64,000 bases of DNA, taken from assembly GCF_048544455.1 (NCBI RefSeq), contig NC_133537.1, forward strand, positions 307,929,738 through 307,993,737, given 5' to 3'. Positions within the stretch are counted from its first letter, which is position 1; each line of letters opens with the position of its first letter. Both the position numbers and the translations under genes were made by a program. Source of the DNA: Silene latifolia. Lineage: Eukaryota > Streptophyta > Magnoliopsida > Caryophyllales > Caryophyllaceae. The notes beneath the pieces are model-generated. The model did no database searches. It was not told where the DNA came from and was given only the letters and a program-made list of their open reading frames with translations. Positions 1 to 11,084 of the stretch are shown in pieces.

Positions 1-414
<414 letters not shown>

Positions 415-560
415 ATGGGGCGAAAGAGTGTTGCAGCCAAGAAAAATTCTACTAAAAGGAGGTCGGTCAGTCAAAGATTATTTTTTAGCAAAATCGAAAG
501 CTGCAACAACTGATGCTGTTGACCCAAGCAATTTGAGTAAGAAAATCAGTTTACTCTTGC
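415..560 (+). pseudogene. Probable 5' exon of the element-1 Ulp1-like gene
   Basis: An ATG at 415 opens a short basic peptide beginning MGRKSVAAKKNSTKRRS. It then needs a frame change near 485 to continue into KSKAATTDAVDPSNLSKK. Basic, nuclear-localisation-like N-termini are common in plant Ulp1-like transposon proteins. No domain can be identified. Assignment to the downstream gene rests on orientation and proximity only. Confidence 0.35.
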
Positions 561-721
561 ACATTCATGAAAACAAAATTCCTTATCAGTACATGACGTA
601 GCGTTGCACATGCATGAAAGAAAAATATATGTACATTAAACAACCCTACACCTGCATGAACTAATCAACATTAACTTTGACAGCCTCACAAAATGCAACC
701 TCACCTTACAATGAGGAATAA

Positions 722-1156
722 GGGAAAGGGTTGAGGGTTGGATTAGGCGGATCCGCGGTAGCGGTCCGCCTAATCCAGCCCTCAACCCTTTCCCGTCCCG
801 TTTTAGGATACGCGGCAACATATGTTTATTAAACAACCGTGTACATGCATGACAAAGCAGAGTATGTGCATTAAACAGTCTTCCACATGTCTGAAAAATA
901 AGGGAAAGGGTTGAGGGTTGGATTAGGCGGATCCGCGGTAGCGGTCCGCCTAATCCAACCCTCAACCCTTTCCCGTCCCGTTTTAGGATACCCGGCCCTC
1001 TACTTTAACTCCCGTCCCAAAAAAAAAGGGTTCACTCATCCTCTCTAGGGTGTCTTTTGGTCTCGCGGCCGATAATGTGAGAAGGGAAAGGGTTGAGGGT
1101 TGGATTAGGCAGATCCGCGGTAGCGGTCCACCTAATCCAACCCTCAACACTTTCCC
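722..1156. repeat. Three copies of a long hairpin on a ~180-bp repeat
   Basis: Three near-identical inverted repeats occur at 722-794, 902-974 and 1084-1156. Each has 30-bp arms starting GGGAAAGGGTTGAGGG around a 13-bp centre, TCCGCGGTAGCGG, which can itself pair to leave a 4-base loop. The arms of copy 2 are perfectly complementary, copy 1 has one mismatch, and copy 3 has several. Copies 2 and 3 also share about 110 bp of downstream sequence, including TGTCTTTTGGTCTCGCGG. In copy 3 that sequence runs into the open frame at 1230, so the unit seems to have duplicated part of an exon. It could be a foldback or MITE-like element. No target duplication was found. Confidence 0.85.
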
Positions 1157-1229
1157 GTCCCGTTTTAGGATAGCCGGCCCCCTACTTTAAATCCCGTCCC
1201 CAAAAAAGGGTTCACTCGGCCCCTCTAGG

Positions 1230-2755
1230 GTGTCTTTTGGTCTCGCGGCCGATAATCTCAGCACTCGTATATTAAGCTGCCTGTCCGATCTGTCTGATGT
1301 ACCTAAATTTAATTGGTGCAAGTTTGCACGAGTCAACATGATTGAAAATGTCATTTCCTGGAAAAAGGCAGCAGCTAAAGACCCTGGTACGTCCTTTAAG
1401 GGACCAATTCTCATTTTCTGTCTTATCTACTTGGATAGAGTCGTTTTCAAGACAAGAACGGTCGTTCGATCTTTCCCTTTGTTAGCCAATTGGTCTGACG
1501 AATGTATCAGAGAGAGGGTGAAGATGGAAAAACATGAGGCAAATGGTTTTGGAGAGGGGCGTGTAGAAGACAGATTTGTTTATAAAGCACTCGTGTCTGA
1601 AACTGACAAACGGGTTGATGATACAGTGACGACAAAGGGAAAGGAAAATGTTGAGGGTGCTGGAGTGACGACAACGGGAAAGGGAAAGGTTGAGGATACT
1701 GAAGAAGGAGGTCCCGTTGATAAGAAAACAACAGATTGTATCAAGTTTTTAGCGGGAATTGCTTTGTTACTCTTGCAGACAGACTATGGTGCATTCTCAA
1801 AGACAATCATGCAAGCAAAGTTTGTGGTTCCCTGGTATGGAAGTCGTTATTGCAAAATGTCGACTTTGGTGATTCGTTATTTGAAGGGTTTTCACTTTCA
1901 AAGACAAAGTAAAGAAGAATCTGAGATGGAAGAAGAGGAGAGAAAGGATGAAGAGAAAGATGACCATGAAATGGAGGAAGAGGAGAGAAACGATGAGGGT
2001 AAAGTGGAGGATAAATTTGAGAAGGTCAAGGAGAAAGATGACCATGAAATGGAGGAAGAGGAGAGAAAGGATGAGGGTAAAGTGGAGGAGGGGAAGAAGT
2101 ATGTTGATTATATGGACTCTGATGAGTTTTACAACGATCCCAACATCTTGGCTGATTTAGAGGGGATTCTGAATAGTGCATATAACCGTGTTGGTGAGGC
2201 ATTTAAAGAACACCAAGTTACGAAGGAAAAGATGGACAAGGAACTCATGGAGGGACCATCTTTCAGTCTCTTTCACGGTGAGGATGCGTTAAATACATCT
2301 CAAGAGTTCCGCGAAGCACAGAGGTCTGGTGATATGTGTGATGTTCCCCATGCGAGCACGTCAACTGCACCTGTCATTCCATCCCCTTCCTGTGCAACAA
2401 CGTCAGCTACACCTTCAATCCCATCCCCTACCCGTGGAAGCACTTCCACTGCACCTTCTATTCATTCCCCTCCCCGTGCAAGCACATCAGCTGCACCTTC
2501 CAATCCACCCTCTGCATCACCAATACTTATCTCGTCACAACTATCATTGAATGAATCTCCAATTATGCCTTCTTCTCCACTTGTAGAACTGTCCACAACC
2601 GTCCCCTCCCAGACTCGGAAGTGTAAGAGAAACGTTGAGTTACCTGACGTTTTTCGTTCACCTTTTTTCATACGAAATGTGAACGTGATGGATACCTTGA
2701 GTCAGTCTGAAAAACTGATGGGTGACTATGCATTTGCTGCTGACTTAGATGAAGG
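1230..2755 (+). CDS. Ulp1-like transposon protein, N-terminal and linker exon (element 1)
   Basis: This long open exon (frame open to 2774) is probably spliced at the GT at 2756. The first ~100 residues (FKGPILIFCLIYLDR..., then NWSDECIRERVKMEK) resemble the region before the protease in plant Ulp1-like transposon proteins, often annotated DUF1985. They are followed by an acidic Glu/Lys stretch at about residues 230-300 with two direct repeats, then a Ser/Thr/Pro-rich linker with three or four repeats of the type STSxAPSxPSP. The end (LMGDYAFAADLDEG) joins the next exon at 2851 in phase (Glu-Gly-Glu-Val). The true first codon is unclear because the exon start lies inside the 180-bp repeat. 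Confidence 0.6.
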
Positions 2756-2850
2756 GTATGTATTAGTCTATTAATTTTGCTTTTATTTATTTCTTATTCG
2801 ATATATGTATTATATTTTCTTTCTATAACACTAAGGTTTTATTTTTGTAG

Positions 2851-3921
2851 CGAGGTTAAATTCGTTTACCGTGGCGGCAAGATTCTTACACGATATGATA
2901 TGAAGACCTTGCTATTTGGTGGTAGCGTTAACATCGACGTGATCAATGTGTGGTGTGATTATCTGAATAATGGAAACAGGTTAAGAGATCGTAGATCAAT
3001 TTCCTGTCTCTTTCTCACTGAAACAACTGATGTAAGTTTGATATTTAAATTTTGTTGGTCTAAGTTATCAACTTGTACATTTTTATTCTCTAATACGGGT
3101 CACCTAATTAAAACAACAAATAGCCTCATTGGATATAAACTATAGAGACGTGAAATTGGTAAGTTGTTCAATATTTTAAAAGTTTTCGAAATACATAATT
3201 AAATAATATACAAATCCAACTAATCATTGTTTGACAGGTTTTTTTCCCTGTTGTTGCACCCAGCCCACTTCTTCATTGTTTTGTGTGATCCAGGTTGTGT
3301 AGATTTTCATGTCAATGTTCAATATGTGGTATGTTTTCACACCGTTTGTCAATAAGTATGTTAAATGTCTGATTTAATTCTTATATAACGAACTTATTTG
3401 CTTGGCATTGTCTTCTGTCTAACAGAAGAAATAGTTAAGTGCAAAGCTTTCTTCCATGATTCCAAAGCTGCATGCTACATATTTTGTAGTAGCCAAAGAG
3501 TATGTTCCGAATAAAAGTTTCTCTGTCGAGCGTGATACTGGAATTTACATGATGCGACATATGGAGACGTACAATGGGAATAAGTGTCGGTATACTTTAA
3601 AGCTGCTCAAGGACGTAAGTCTCCATTATTTAAGTCAAATTTTTAGTTGGTGTTTCTATATTTCCTAACGCCAGAAGCCATCAACATGCATGTATTAGCT
3701 TTGTTCTTTCATGAATCAGCCTTGTATGTGTATTAGATATGTAGGTATGTGTATTAGATATGTAGGTTTTGCTGTTGATTTCACTTTATATCATTGTTCG
3801 TAGGCGATGTGAAGCGTTACATTGTGAGGGTTTGCAATGAAATTTTGACTTGGCAAGACAACATCGTGAAAGATCAAGTGACGTCTAAACCAAAGGCTTA
3901 CAAGAATGGCTGTGTGATTCG
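2851..3921 (+). pseudogene. Ulp1/C48-like module 1, catalytic Cys replaced (element 1)
   Basis: Exons are visible at 2851-3031, 3238-3328, 3426-3614 and 3804-3921, each with AG/GT borders. The fold elements match the C48 (Ulp1/SENP) family: a pre-catalytic segment (VNIDVINVWCDYLNN), a His segment HFFIVLCDPGC (His codon 3266-3268), and a C-terminal box DTGIYMMRHMETY. The family box is DCG[VI][YF]xMRHMETY. Here the nucleophile Cys codon reads ACT (Thr, 3537-3539). The Asp expected after the His segment is also not where I would look for it. A one-base frame break lies just before the His. So module 1 cannot be an active protease as read. It is joined in frame to module 2 by the exon at 4036. 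Confidence 0.65.
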
Positions 3922-4035
3922 GTAATCAGAAATCTTTTACCAACAATGCTTCTCATTACCATATGATGACTCCTCGTTTATTAAAAGTGTGCTATGGTTA
4001 TGTAATTGTTCTGTGTTTTTCCTTTTTCTTCCCAG

Positions 4036-5517
4036 GAATGAAGTTCCACGAGACTTGCCCTATACAGATGAACACTTGATGAATTTTAGTAGGACAAATG
4101 TGGCAAATAAGGAGTAAGTTATCACTGACCATATAGCATCTTTTTGAGTTTTTTTTTGTCCACTTTGTTGTTCTGTGTGCATCTAATTACAATATGTGCA
4201 TTATTAGTGACATTGTTGTAGACACTCCATGGCTGCAAGTAACCCAAGAAGGAATGTCGACTTTGTTTGGAGGAAAATGGATCATGGATATGGTAATTGA
4301 CCTTGTTGGTCTTCGTTTAACACTTGAAAGACCAAATCTTATGTACTTTCCGACAATAATCAAGGTATTCATATTCATCCTTAGTAACCGCTAATGTTTC
4401 TACTTGGAATTACCAACATTTTTCACAAATTTTCTCAACTTTCAGGATGTTGTCGCTAAAAACAGTTTTCAAAGTCAGTACATTAAGCTTCGATTTTGCC
4501 CAAAAGTCTAACCAAAGCTAAACTGGTAATTATCCCATCACTTTTTTATTTTATTATATCGACGGAATTTACTACTTGCCCAAGAAAGAACTTAATTAAA
4601 TATCCTGTCTAACTTGTTTGTATATTATTCCGTCAAACTGGTAATTATCCCGTCACTTTTTCATTTCCCTATGGGCGTTTTTGCAGGCTTTCTTCCCTTA
4701 TTGTGTCGACCGTGAACATTGGTTTGCTTGCGTGTCTGACTTTGTTAAAAAGACCAATTTTATACTTGACTCAAACTTGCCTAGGCGTCTTGACACAAGA
4801 TGTAAATTTTTAGTTGAAACGGTATGATTATATCCGTATGCCTTAGGGGTTTGTTACCTCAATTTTGTGTTGGTTTTCCTTCGCTTTTATATTATTGTGT
4901 TTTTATTTTTTTGGTTTTTTGTAGTTATTTCCTGCTTTGAGGATTATTGCAAGAGACTTTCCAGGATACAAAAAGCTGTTGCAAATAAACAATTTTCCGT
5001 TTGTGACTGTGGATGTGCCTCGACAAAAGAATGGGTACCTTACATGTTTAAATTATACTCTACTCGTTTTTAATATTTTCGATGGGATACACACCATTTT
5101 AAAGCGTTTAACAAATTTCCTTATTTCAAATAGTATTCTTGCGGAGTCTATTTGCTGCAGTTTCTAGAAAACTTGAGTTGTCAATCATTATGGTCCGATC
5201 AGACTTGTTACGAGGTAATGATGTCTAAACCAAGTTATATTAGCCAAATATTATTCGACATATTTTATTGCAACACTTTCAATATTGTTGTCAAATATAT
5301 ATGCAGAATTTGGATGAATATGGTGAGAGTTTGATTGTAGATCTTATCAGATGGGAGGAAAACAAGAGAACGGTAATAACAATATCTACCGAATGCTTTA
5401 TCTAATTTTGTTTCTATTATTTCCCAATCTTTTAACTGCAAGACTTTCAATATTGATGTCAAGTGACTTTAAACGTAACAATATTTCCCTACCTTTTTTT
5501 TGTAGGATTATAAATAG
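4036..5517 (+). pseudogene. Ulp1/C48-like module 2, full catalytic triad (element 1)
   Basis: Exons are at 4036-4113, 4208-4364, 4446-~4510, 4687-4821, 4925-5034, 5134-5214, 5307-5372 and 5506-5517 (TAG). The module starts with GMSTLFGGKWIMDMVIDL, the segment that precedes the catalytic core. It then shows His in REHWFACV (codon 4717-4719), Asp in NFILDSN (4768-4770) and Cys in YSCGVYLLQF (5140-5142). Their order and spacing fit C48 peptidases, which cut SUMO or ubiquitin-like tags. Two problems suggest decay: a TAA follows CPKV near 4511, and the splice from AATGG (5034) to 5134 is one base out of phase. The real cleavage substrate cannot be told from sequence. Confidence 0.65.
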
Positions 5518-5629
5518 GTGTTATTTTTGCATGAATATGGTGAGAGTTTGCGTGCTTAGCAAACGGGAGTGGCAGAGAACCTTCTCATTGTCTTTTGTTG
5601 ATTCTTTGATTTGGGCAGGCATTAGTTTG

Positions 5630-6560
5630 TAGGTGGAGTAAATTTGTAGGTTGCATATGTGTAGGTACTCCAAGTAACTTTTGCGTGTATGAAAGACCCT
5701 CCTACGTGCATGAGAAGGCGTTGTATGTGTATGAAATACCTTTCTACGTGCATGTAATTTGTCGACTTTCGGGTGAGACTTGAGCGTGCCTGAGGAGGCG
5801 TTATATGTGTATGGAACAACCTTTTTTAACGTGTGGGGCACAATTATGTCACTAGATTATGGCCTTTTTTAATGAGACTTGTAATGAGAATTACCCTATT
5901 TGTCAGGGTGGTGTTGTTTTAAAATCCCAAAGTAACTTGCATATTTACATGCATGAGAAGGCGTTATATGTGTACGGAACAGCCTTCTACATGCATGAAA
6001 TTTTTCAAAACAAAATTACTTTCATTATTTAGAGATCGCCTAGGCTATGCTCGGTTATGGCCTGTGTCATGCTCGTGCCGTGCTTGAGCGTGCCTGACTA
6101 ATTCTTCAACTTTAAACCAACTCCTATGTACTTTGAGCGTGCCGTGCTGGGCCGTGCCTAAAGTGCTGATAGAATTGGCCCGACTTCTTCAATAATCACT
6201 CACATTTAAGTTTCGAGACTTGAAATGAGAATTAAAACCCACATTTAAGTCTTGAGACTTGAAATGATCCTAAAAACAAGTGTTGTAATGAGAATTAACC
6301 CATCTCATGGGGATTAACCCATTTGGGTTATCTGTGCATAAAATGGCCTTCTATGTGCATGGAATAACCTTTTATGTGCATGATATTAAACGACTTGTCG
6401 TACACGATGATGATTCAACTAATCACATTTTATTGCTGGCATAAAATGATCACATGTTTCAGCTTTTTAATTACCAAATTTGGAGAAACAATTATCACAC
6501 GTGCATAAAATGACTTCGTACGTGCATAAAATGAGCTCGTATGTGCATGCCATAATTGCT
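5630..6560. repeat. Dispersed TGCATGAA-like motif block (element 1)
   Basis: Non-coding DNA between the two convergent genes. It carries many loose copies of a 10-12 bp motif of the forms CTACGTGCATGAAA, GTGTATGAAATA and GTGCATAAAATG, at irregular spacing (for example 5690-5760, 5800, 5940-6000, 6340-6385, 6497-6550). Further copies lie at 600-660, 830-895 and 3680-3770. Two short stretches at 6050-6150 repeat 'cgtgcctgac/cgtgccgtgc'. No gene was seen here. Confidence 0.7.
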
Positions 6561-6875
6561 CAGGGAAATACATGTTTTCTATTCTTAAATCGAATCACAA
6601 TTTCATCTTCTCAAATATACAATTTAAAAATCCGGAAGACTCCCGTTACATTTATTACAAAACAATTGTAAATGAAAAAAAATAATCCTAAAAACAAGTG
6701 TTGACTTCTCAAATGATGCTCAAAAATTCCGCCGCACAAGTCCAATTCCTCGCAAAAAACTTCAATCTCACACATAAGAAAGCAAATGTCAGCAAAGATA
6801 AAAATTAGAGGAAAATAAAAAGGGTAAAAATAGAAAACTTGCGCTAATAAGAGACATCAATTACTCGACTATTTG
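6561..6875. other. AT-rich intergenic gap
   Basis: Between the motif block and the 3' end of the transposase. I see no gene, only AT-rich sequence. Confidence 0.5.
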
Positions 6876-9391
6876 TCAGTGATCCTTTGGTCGGTCACAA
6901 TTCCTGCGGTCGTGGTTCGCCATCTGCCCACAAGCCTTGCATCTTCTTAGTGGTTTCTTATTGACTTCCCCCGCTCTTTCTCTTTGTGAAATCATTCTTT
7001 TTCCCGAGCCTTTGTTTTGCATTGTCTTGGCGACAAAATTGTAATTTCGCTAGGCACACTTGTACCCAAGAGCATTCCAATTTCCGCATTTTTGTCCCTT
7101 TTCTTTCCAATACTATTATTACCACCATCATCAGCGACACTACTTGTTATTTCTGCAAGTACCCTTTCCTTGAACCCGCGTAAAATGGTTAGTAACTCAT
7201 CACAATTAACAGGACTCTGTTCAACTAGTGATACACAAGTGAACATTTCTGACCACAATTCAGTCAGTTTGTTCTTTTGTGCATCGACTGATCTGCAATC
7301 AGCAAGCAACTGCCCATCAGAATTGAAGATTGACTGGCAAGTTGCTAGTTTGCTCCACCTATTAAGTAGGTATTCGCTTGGAATTTTCTCAAAACCATAA
7401 TCTTTTAGGACACAGAGAATATGTCGACAAAGTATTCCATGTCGTTCAAATTTCTTGCAATTGCATACTAGTTTCACTTCAGCTGTCTTATAACCCACCT
7501 TATAGTCTTTCTTTCTCACACGATCCTTGACGTCTATGTAGAGAATTGCATGATTCTTATCTTTTTCTTTGTCCCCAATGGCACATGTAAAGCATGCTGC
7601 TTTTATTTCCACTTTGAACTCCTCGAAAATTCTCGGAGTGTAGGTTTCTGCTACATGCTTTTCTAGGTTTAGAGGAGTAGCCAAGTCAGGAAACGAGTAC
7701 TTAGATTGTGCAATCAGTTTTGATTGAGCCCATCGTTGTGTATCCATTGCACTCTCAAAGCGCATCCAAAATTCAACAAGGGTCAAATTTGGATTAGTGA
7801 AATTGCTAAAAAAATGATTTTCTGACTCGGACCTCGAGGTGGTTCTCATCAACCCTCATAAGAACAAGTCACGAAAGTAAGCTGGAATCCAAAATTGTCT
7901 AATGCTATACTTTTCCTGAAGCCACTCATTATCCGACAACCCATGAGCTTCCACAATGGCTGTCCATCTTTCCTCAAATTCAGCAGGCTCCACATCTTTG
8001 CCCCAAACACATGAGTTTATCTCTTTCAAAAACTCAGTTTCTCTACATATCACAGGCCCTACCTTCTCTGGCAACTTCTTCAATATGTGCCACATGCAAT
8101 ATCTATGTTGCACTTTATCTTTAAAGACTTTCTTAAGTCCTCCTTCTATCCCCAAATCTTCGTCAGTTATTATACACACAGGATAACGACCCCCCATAGC
8201 TTCTAGGAATCTCGTAAATAACCAAGCAAATGACTCCTTGCTCTCATTAATAAGAAGCCCAGCCCCAAAGGTCACACATCTCTTATGATGATCCACCCCT
8301 GTGAAAGGGGCGAATATCATTCTATACTTATTTTTCCTAAAGGTAGTGTCAAAGGATGTCATGTCCCCAAATAGCTAATAAGTTTTTATACTAATAGGGT
8401 CAGCCCAGAAAACATGTGACAATCTACCTTTCTCATCTACCTCAAAGTCAAAGTAAAAGGATGGACACATTCTTTTTATTTTCATAAAATGCTCAATAAG
8501 CATTTGAGCATCCCCTTCTGACAAGAACTTTTTGATATCCCTTGAAAAGTTTTTAAAGTCTTCCAATGAAGCACCCACATTCTGATAACCTCTGACATAC
8601 TCCTTAAACATCCTATAGGTCATAACTGGACCTTTGTTAACCTTTGAGTTATCAACTATCATTTTTTTATGAACTATATTCAATTCTCTCGTTTGCGTCA
8701 GATGTACCATTGTTAATGGTGTAGCTGGCATATGATTATGCCCTTCAACAAAACCATAAATTTGGTATTTACCGTTAGCAATTCGTTTAAAGTTAATCCT
8801 AGCAAGGCAACCTACCCTAGTCCTTTGCCTACGGTGTTTTTTGCCTTTGGCTTCATATTCTCCAGCCTTATTACACAAACAAGTTTTATGTGTAGTGACA
8901 CCCTGTTTATTCTTTGTGAGCCTTTTCTAGTCACAAACCCACATTCTTTTCCATATGCTTCATAAAAGGCAATACCGAGTTCAAGTGTATCAAAGACCAT
9001 ACCAATAACAGGCTTGAGATGGGTAGGATAACCAAAAATACGATTCATGTTGCTTGAACCGGGCGCCTCCTCCTCCTCCTCCTCCTCTGCATCCTCTATT
9101 ACCTTTGCCTCATCTATTACCTCTGCCTCGTCTACTATGTCATCTGCAAATGTGATGAAATTAAAGTAGAGTTAGGATTTAGATTTACAACTCAAGTATA
9201 CAACAACACGGTTATATAGAACAGTATCTGATCATTCAACAGTTCAACAGAATTGTACCTTGTACGATTTCAGGAACATCAATGTAAAGGGCAGATATTT
9301 CTGATATGGATTGAGATGCAATAACTTCAATCATCTGTCCTTCATTTGTAATGTCATTTGTAATGACATTAGAAGAACTACGCGACCCCAT
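6876..9391 (-). pseudogene. FAR1/MULE transposase (element 1)
   Basis: Exon 1 runs 9391 to 9259 (ATG, starts MGSRSSSNV) and exon 2 from 9143, joined in phase across a GT-AG intron. In order it has an acidic stretch, a FAR1-type DNA-binding region (VIGMVFDTLELGIAFYEAYG... to GHNH), a MULE transposase core with Asp in MTSFDTTF and IITDEDLG and the CMWHILKKLP segment, a SWIM zinc finger (CNCKKF...ILCRHIL), and a C-terminal knuckle CKACGQMANHDRRNC. Damage: a frameshift near 8880, an in-frame TAG at 8375-8377, an in-frame TGA at 7856-7858, and a frame change near 7000 before the knuckle. Converges with the Ulp1-like gene. MULE transposases cut and join element ends in the nucleus. Confidence 0.85.
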
Positions 9392-9499
9392 TAAACTAAG
9401 AATGTCATTGCTGCAATAACAACGACTTAAAATTAAATAACTGACAATAAAATCATATCAGGGAATTATTACTAAAACTAAATTTAGAAATTTTGATGC
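9392..9499 (-). promoter_or_regulatory. Upstream region of transposase 1
   Basis: Immediately 5' of the transposase ATG on the minus strand. It is AT-rich and should hold the leader. No TATA box stands out clearly enough to name. Confidence 0.3.
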
Positions 9500-9960
9500 A
9501 TATAGCAATAATTTGATGCACGTAGCTAATAGTTTGACAATTGTAAAACCTGTCTAATTCATAAAACTGAGCCAACAATATCACGATTTCAACCAATTTA
9601 AGCAATTTCTAATTTTACCGAACCCTAATTTCTCAATTTACGAAACCCTAATTGCTCAAATTCAACAACTTTAATCGATTAATTGAAAAATTACAAATAG
9701 ATCAAACTATAAACCCTAATTTTAATCGATTAATTGAAAAATTACAAACAGATCAAACTATAAACCCTAATTTTAATCGATTAATTGAAAAATTACAAAC
9801 AGATCAAACTATAAACCCTAATTTGACACACATAGCAACAATTTGTTGCACGTAGCTAATAATTTGACGATTGTAAAACCTGTCTAATTCATAAAATTGA
9901 GCCAACAATATCACGATTTCAACCAATTTAAACAATTTCTCAAATTACCGAACCCTAATT
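9500..9960. repeat. Nested repeats with telo-box motifs upstream of transposase 1
   Basis: Three tandem 51-bp units (9670-9720, 9721-9771, 9772-9822) each end in AAACCCTAA. A fourth AAACCCTAA lies at 9643-9651. They are flanked by two copies of a ~120-130-bp direct repeat (about 9500-9632 and 9832-9960) containing GTAAAACCTGTCTAATTC. AAACCCTAA is the plant telo-box, known from promoters and leaders and bound by telomere-repeat-binding factors. The block is 0.1-0.6 kb upstream of the transposase start. Confidence 0.85.
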
Positions 9961-10199
9961 TTCAAATTCAACAAATTAATCAGCAATTTCGAAATATTAC
10001 CTTGAATAAAAAGGTTCCATTAATGAAGGACGCGTCGAATAGGTAGATCATTGAAGAGATTGATGGATCAGTAGTTGAGGATCAATGGCGCGCATAAAAT
10101 GGTGTTGTGAAGATGGTGATATTCGAGGAGAGAGAAAGAATGATGAGAGGGAACGAAAATAGGAGAAATGACGAAGTTTAGAATGTTTAGGGGTAGGTG

Positions 10200-10286
10200 A
10201 TTTTGCGCGCGCGTCTACTATTGTATTAGATTAAGGTGGTTCTCACGGTTCTTATTATATGGGTGGTTCTCACTGGATCCCGACCC
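10200..10286. mobile_element. Right terminus of MULE element 1
   Basis: Read from 10286 inward on the minus strand, the end begins GGGTCGGGATCCAGTGAGAA and carries two copies of TGAGAACC-like sequence. The same end occurs at 42839 in opposite orientation (GGTCCTGGATCCAGGTGAGA). The terminus abuts a (TA)n tract. No target-site duplication can be read because the flank is TA repeat. Confidence 0.7.
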
Positions 10287-10310
10287 TATATATATATATA
10301 TATATATATA
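10287..10310. repeat. (TA)n tract between elements 1 and 3
   Basis: Twelve TA units separating the right end of element 1 from the left end of element 3. Confidence 0.95.
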
Positions 10311-10768
10311 GAAAGGATCAACTAAGGCCATTTATATATTTGAGTCCATAAGTCCTATTGTGAGCCATTGGATGGAGGGAGATGGATGACCAGGATCAAC
10401 CTCCAAAAGTGTGTTTATGGACTAATATCACTCATTCTCTCCTCCTTCACTAATCCTTCTAATTAATCACTAATTCACTATAACTTCTTTTCCTCTCATC
10501 CACTTCTCTCACATATCACACAACTCATCTTCTCTCTAAAACCCCAAAAAATAAAAACCCAAAAAATCCAAATAAATAAAAAACCCAAAACCCAAATAAA
10601 TAAATAAAACCAAAAAACTCCAATTAAATAAAAAAACTCAAAAAATCCAATTAAATCAAAAAACCCAAATAAATCATTCATTCTTCTCTTCCTCATTCAC
10701 CACCACCCACCACTATCCCACCCGACACCAACTCACCACCCACCACCGCCGCCACCGCACCGCCGCCA

Positions 10769-10801
<33 letters not shown>

Positions 10802-11084
10802 CGTTTGGTGTTTATTTTCATGTTTTGAGTTGTTTTTTCCATTCATTTTTTGTTGTTGTCTTTTATTTTCTTTTATTTTGTTACTTCTCGTTTTTTATTC
10901 ATTTTCTCAAATCTCTTGTTATACTTTTTTTTTTTTAAGATTTCGGGTTTTAAATCTCGTTTTTTTTTATGAGATACTTTTTTTTCATCTAAGATCTACT
11001 AAAATATTTTTCATAAAATTTGTTGTTTTAATCTTAGCCATATAAAAATTCTTATAATTTGTTGATTTTAATCTTATAATTGAC

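Noticed and set aside
636-965. 109-aa minus-strand frame with repeated PLPRIRLIQPSTLSL
   Set aside because: Translation of the hairpin repeats.
9643-9821. Interstitial telomere
   Set aside because: AAACCCTAA occurs singly within 51-bp units, not as a tandem 7-mer run.
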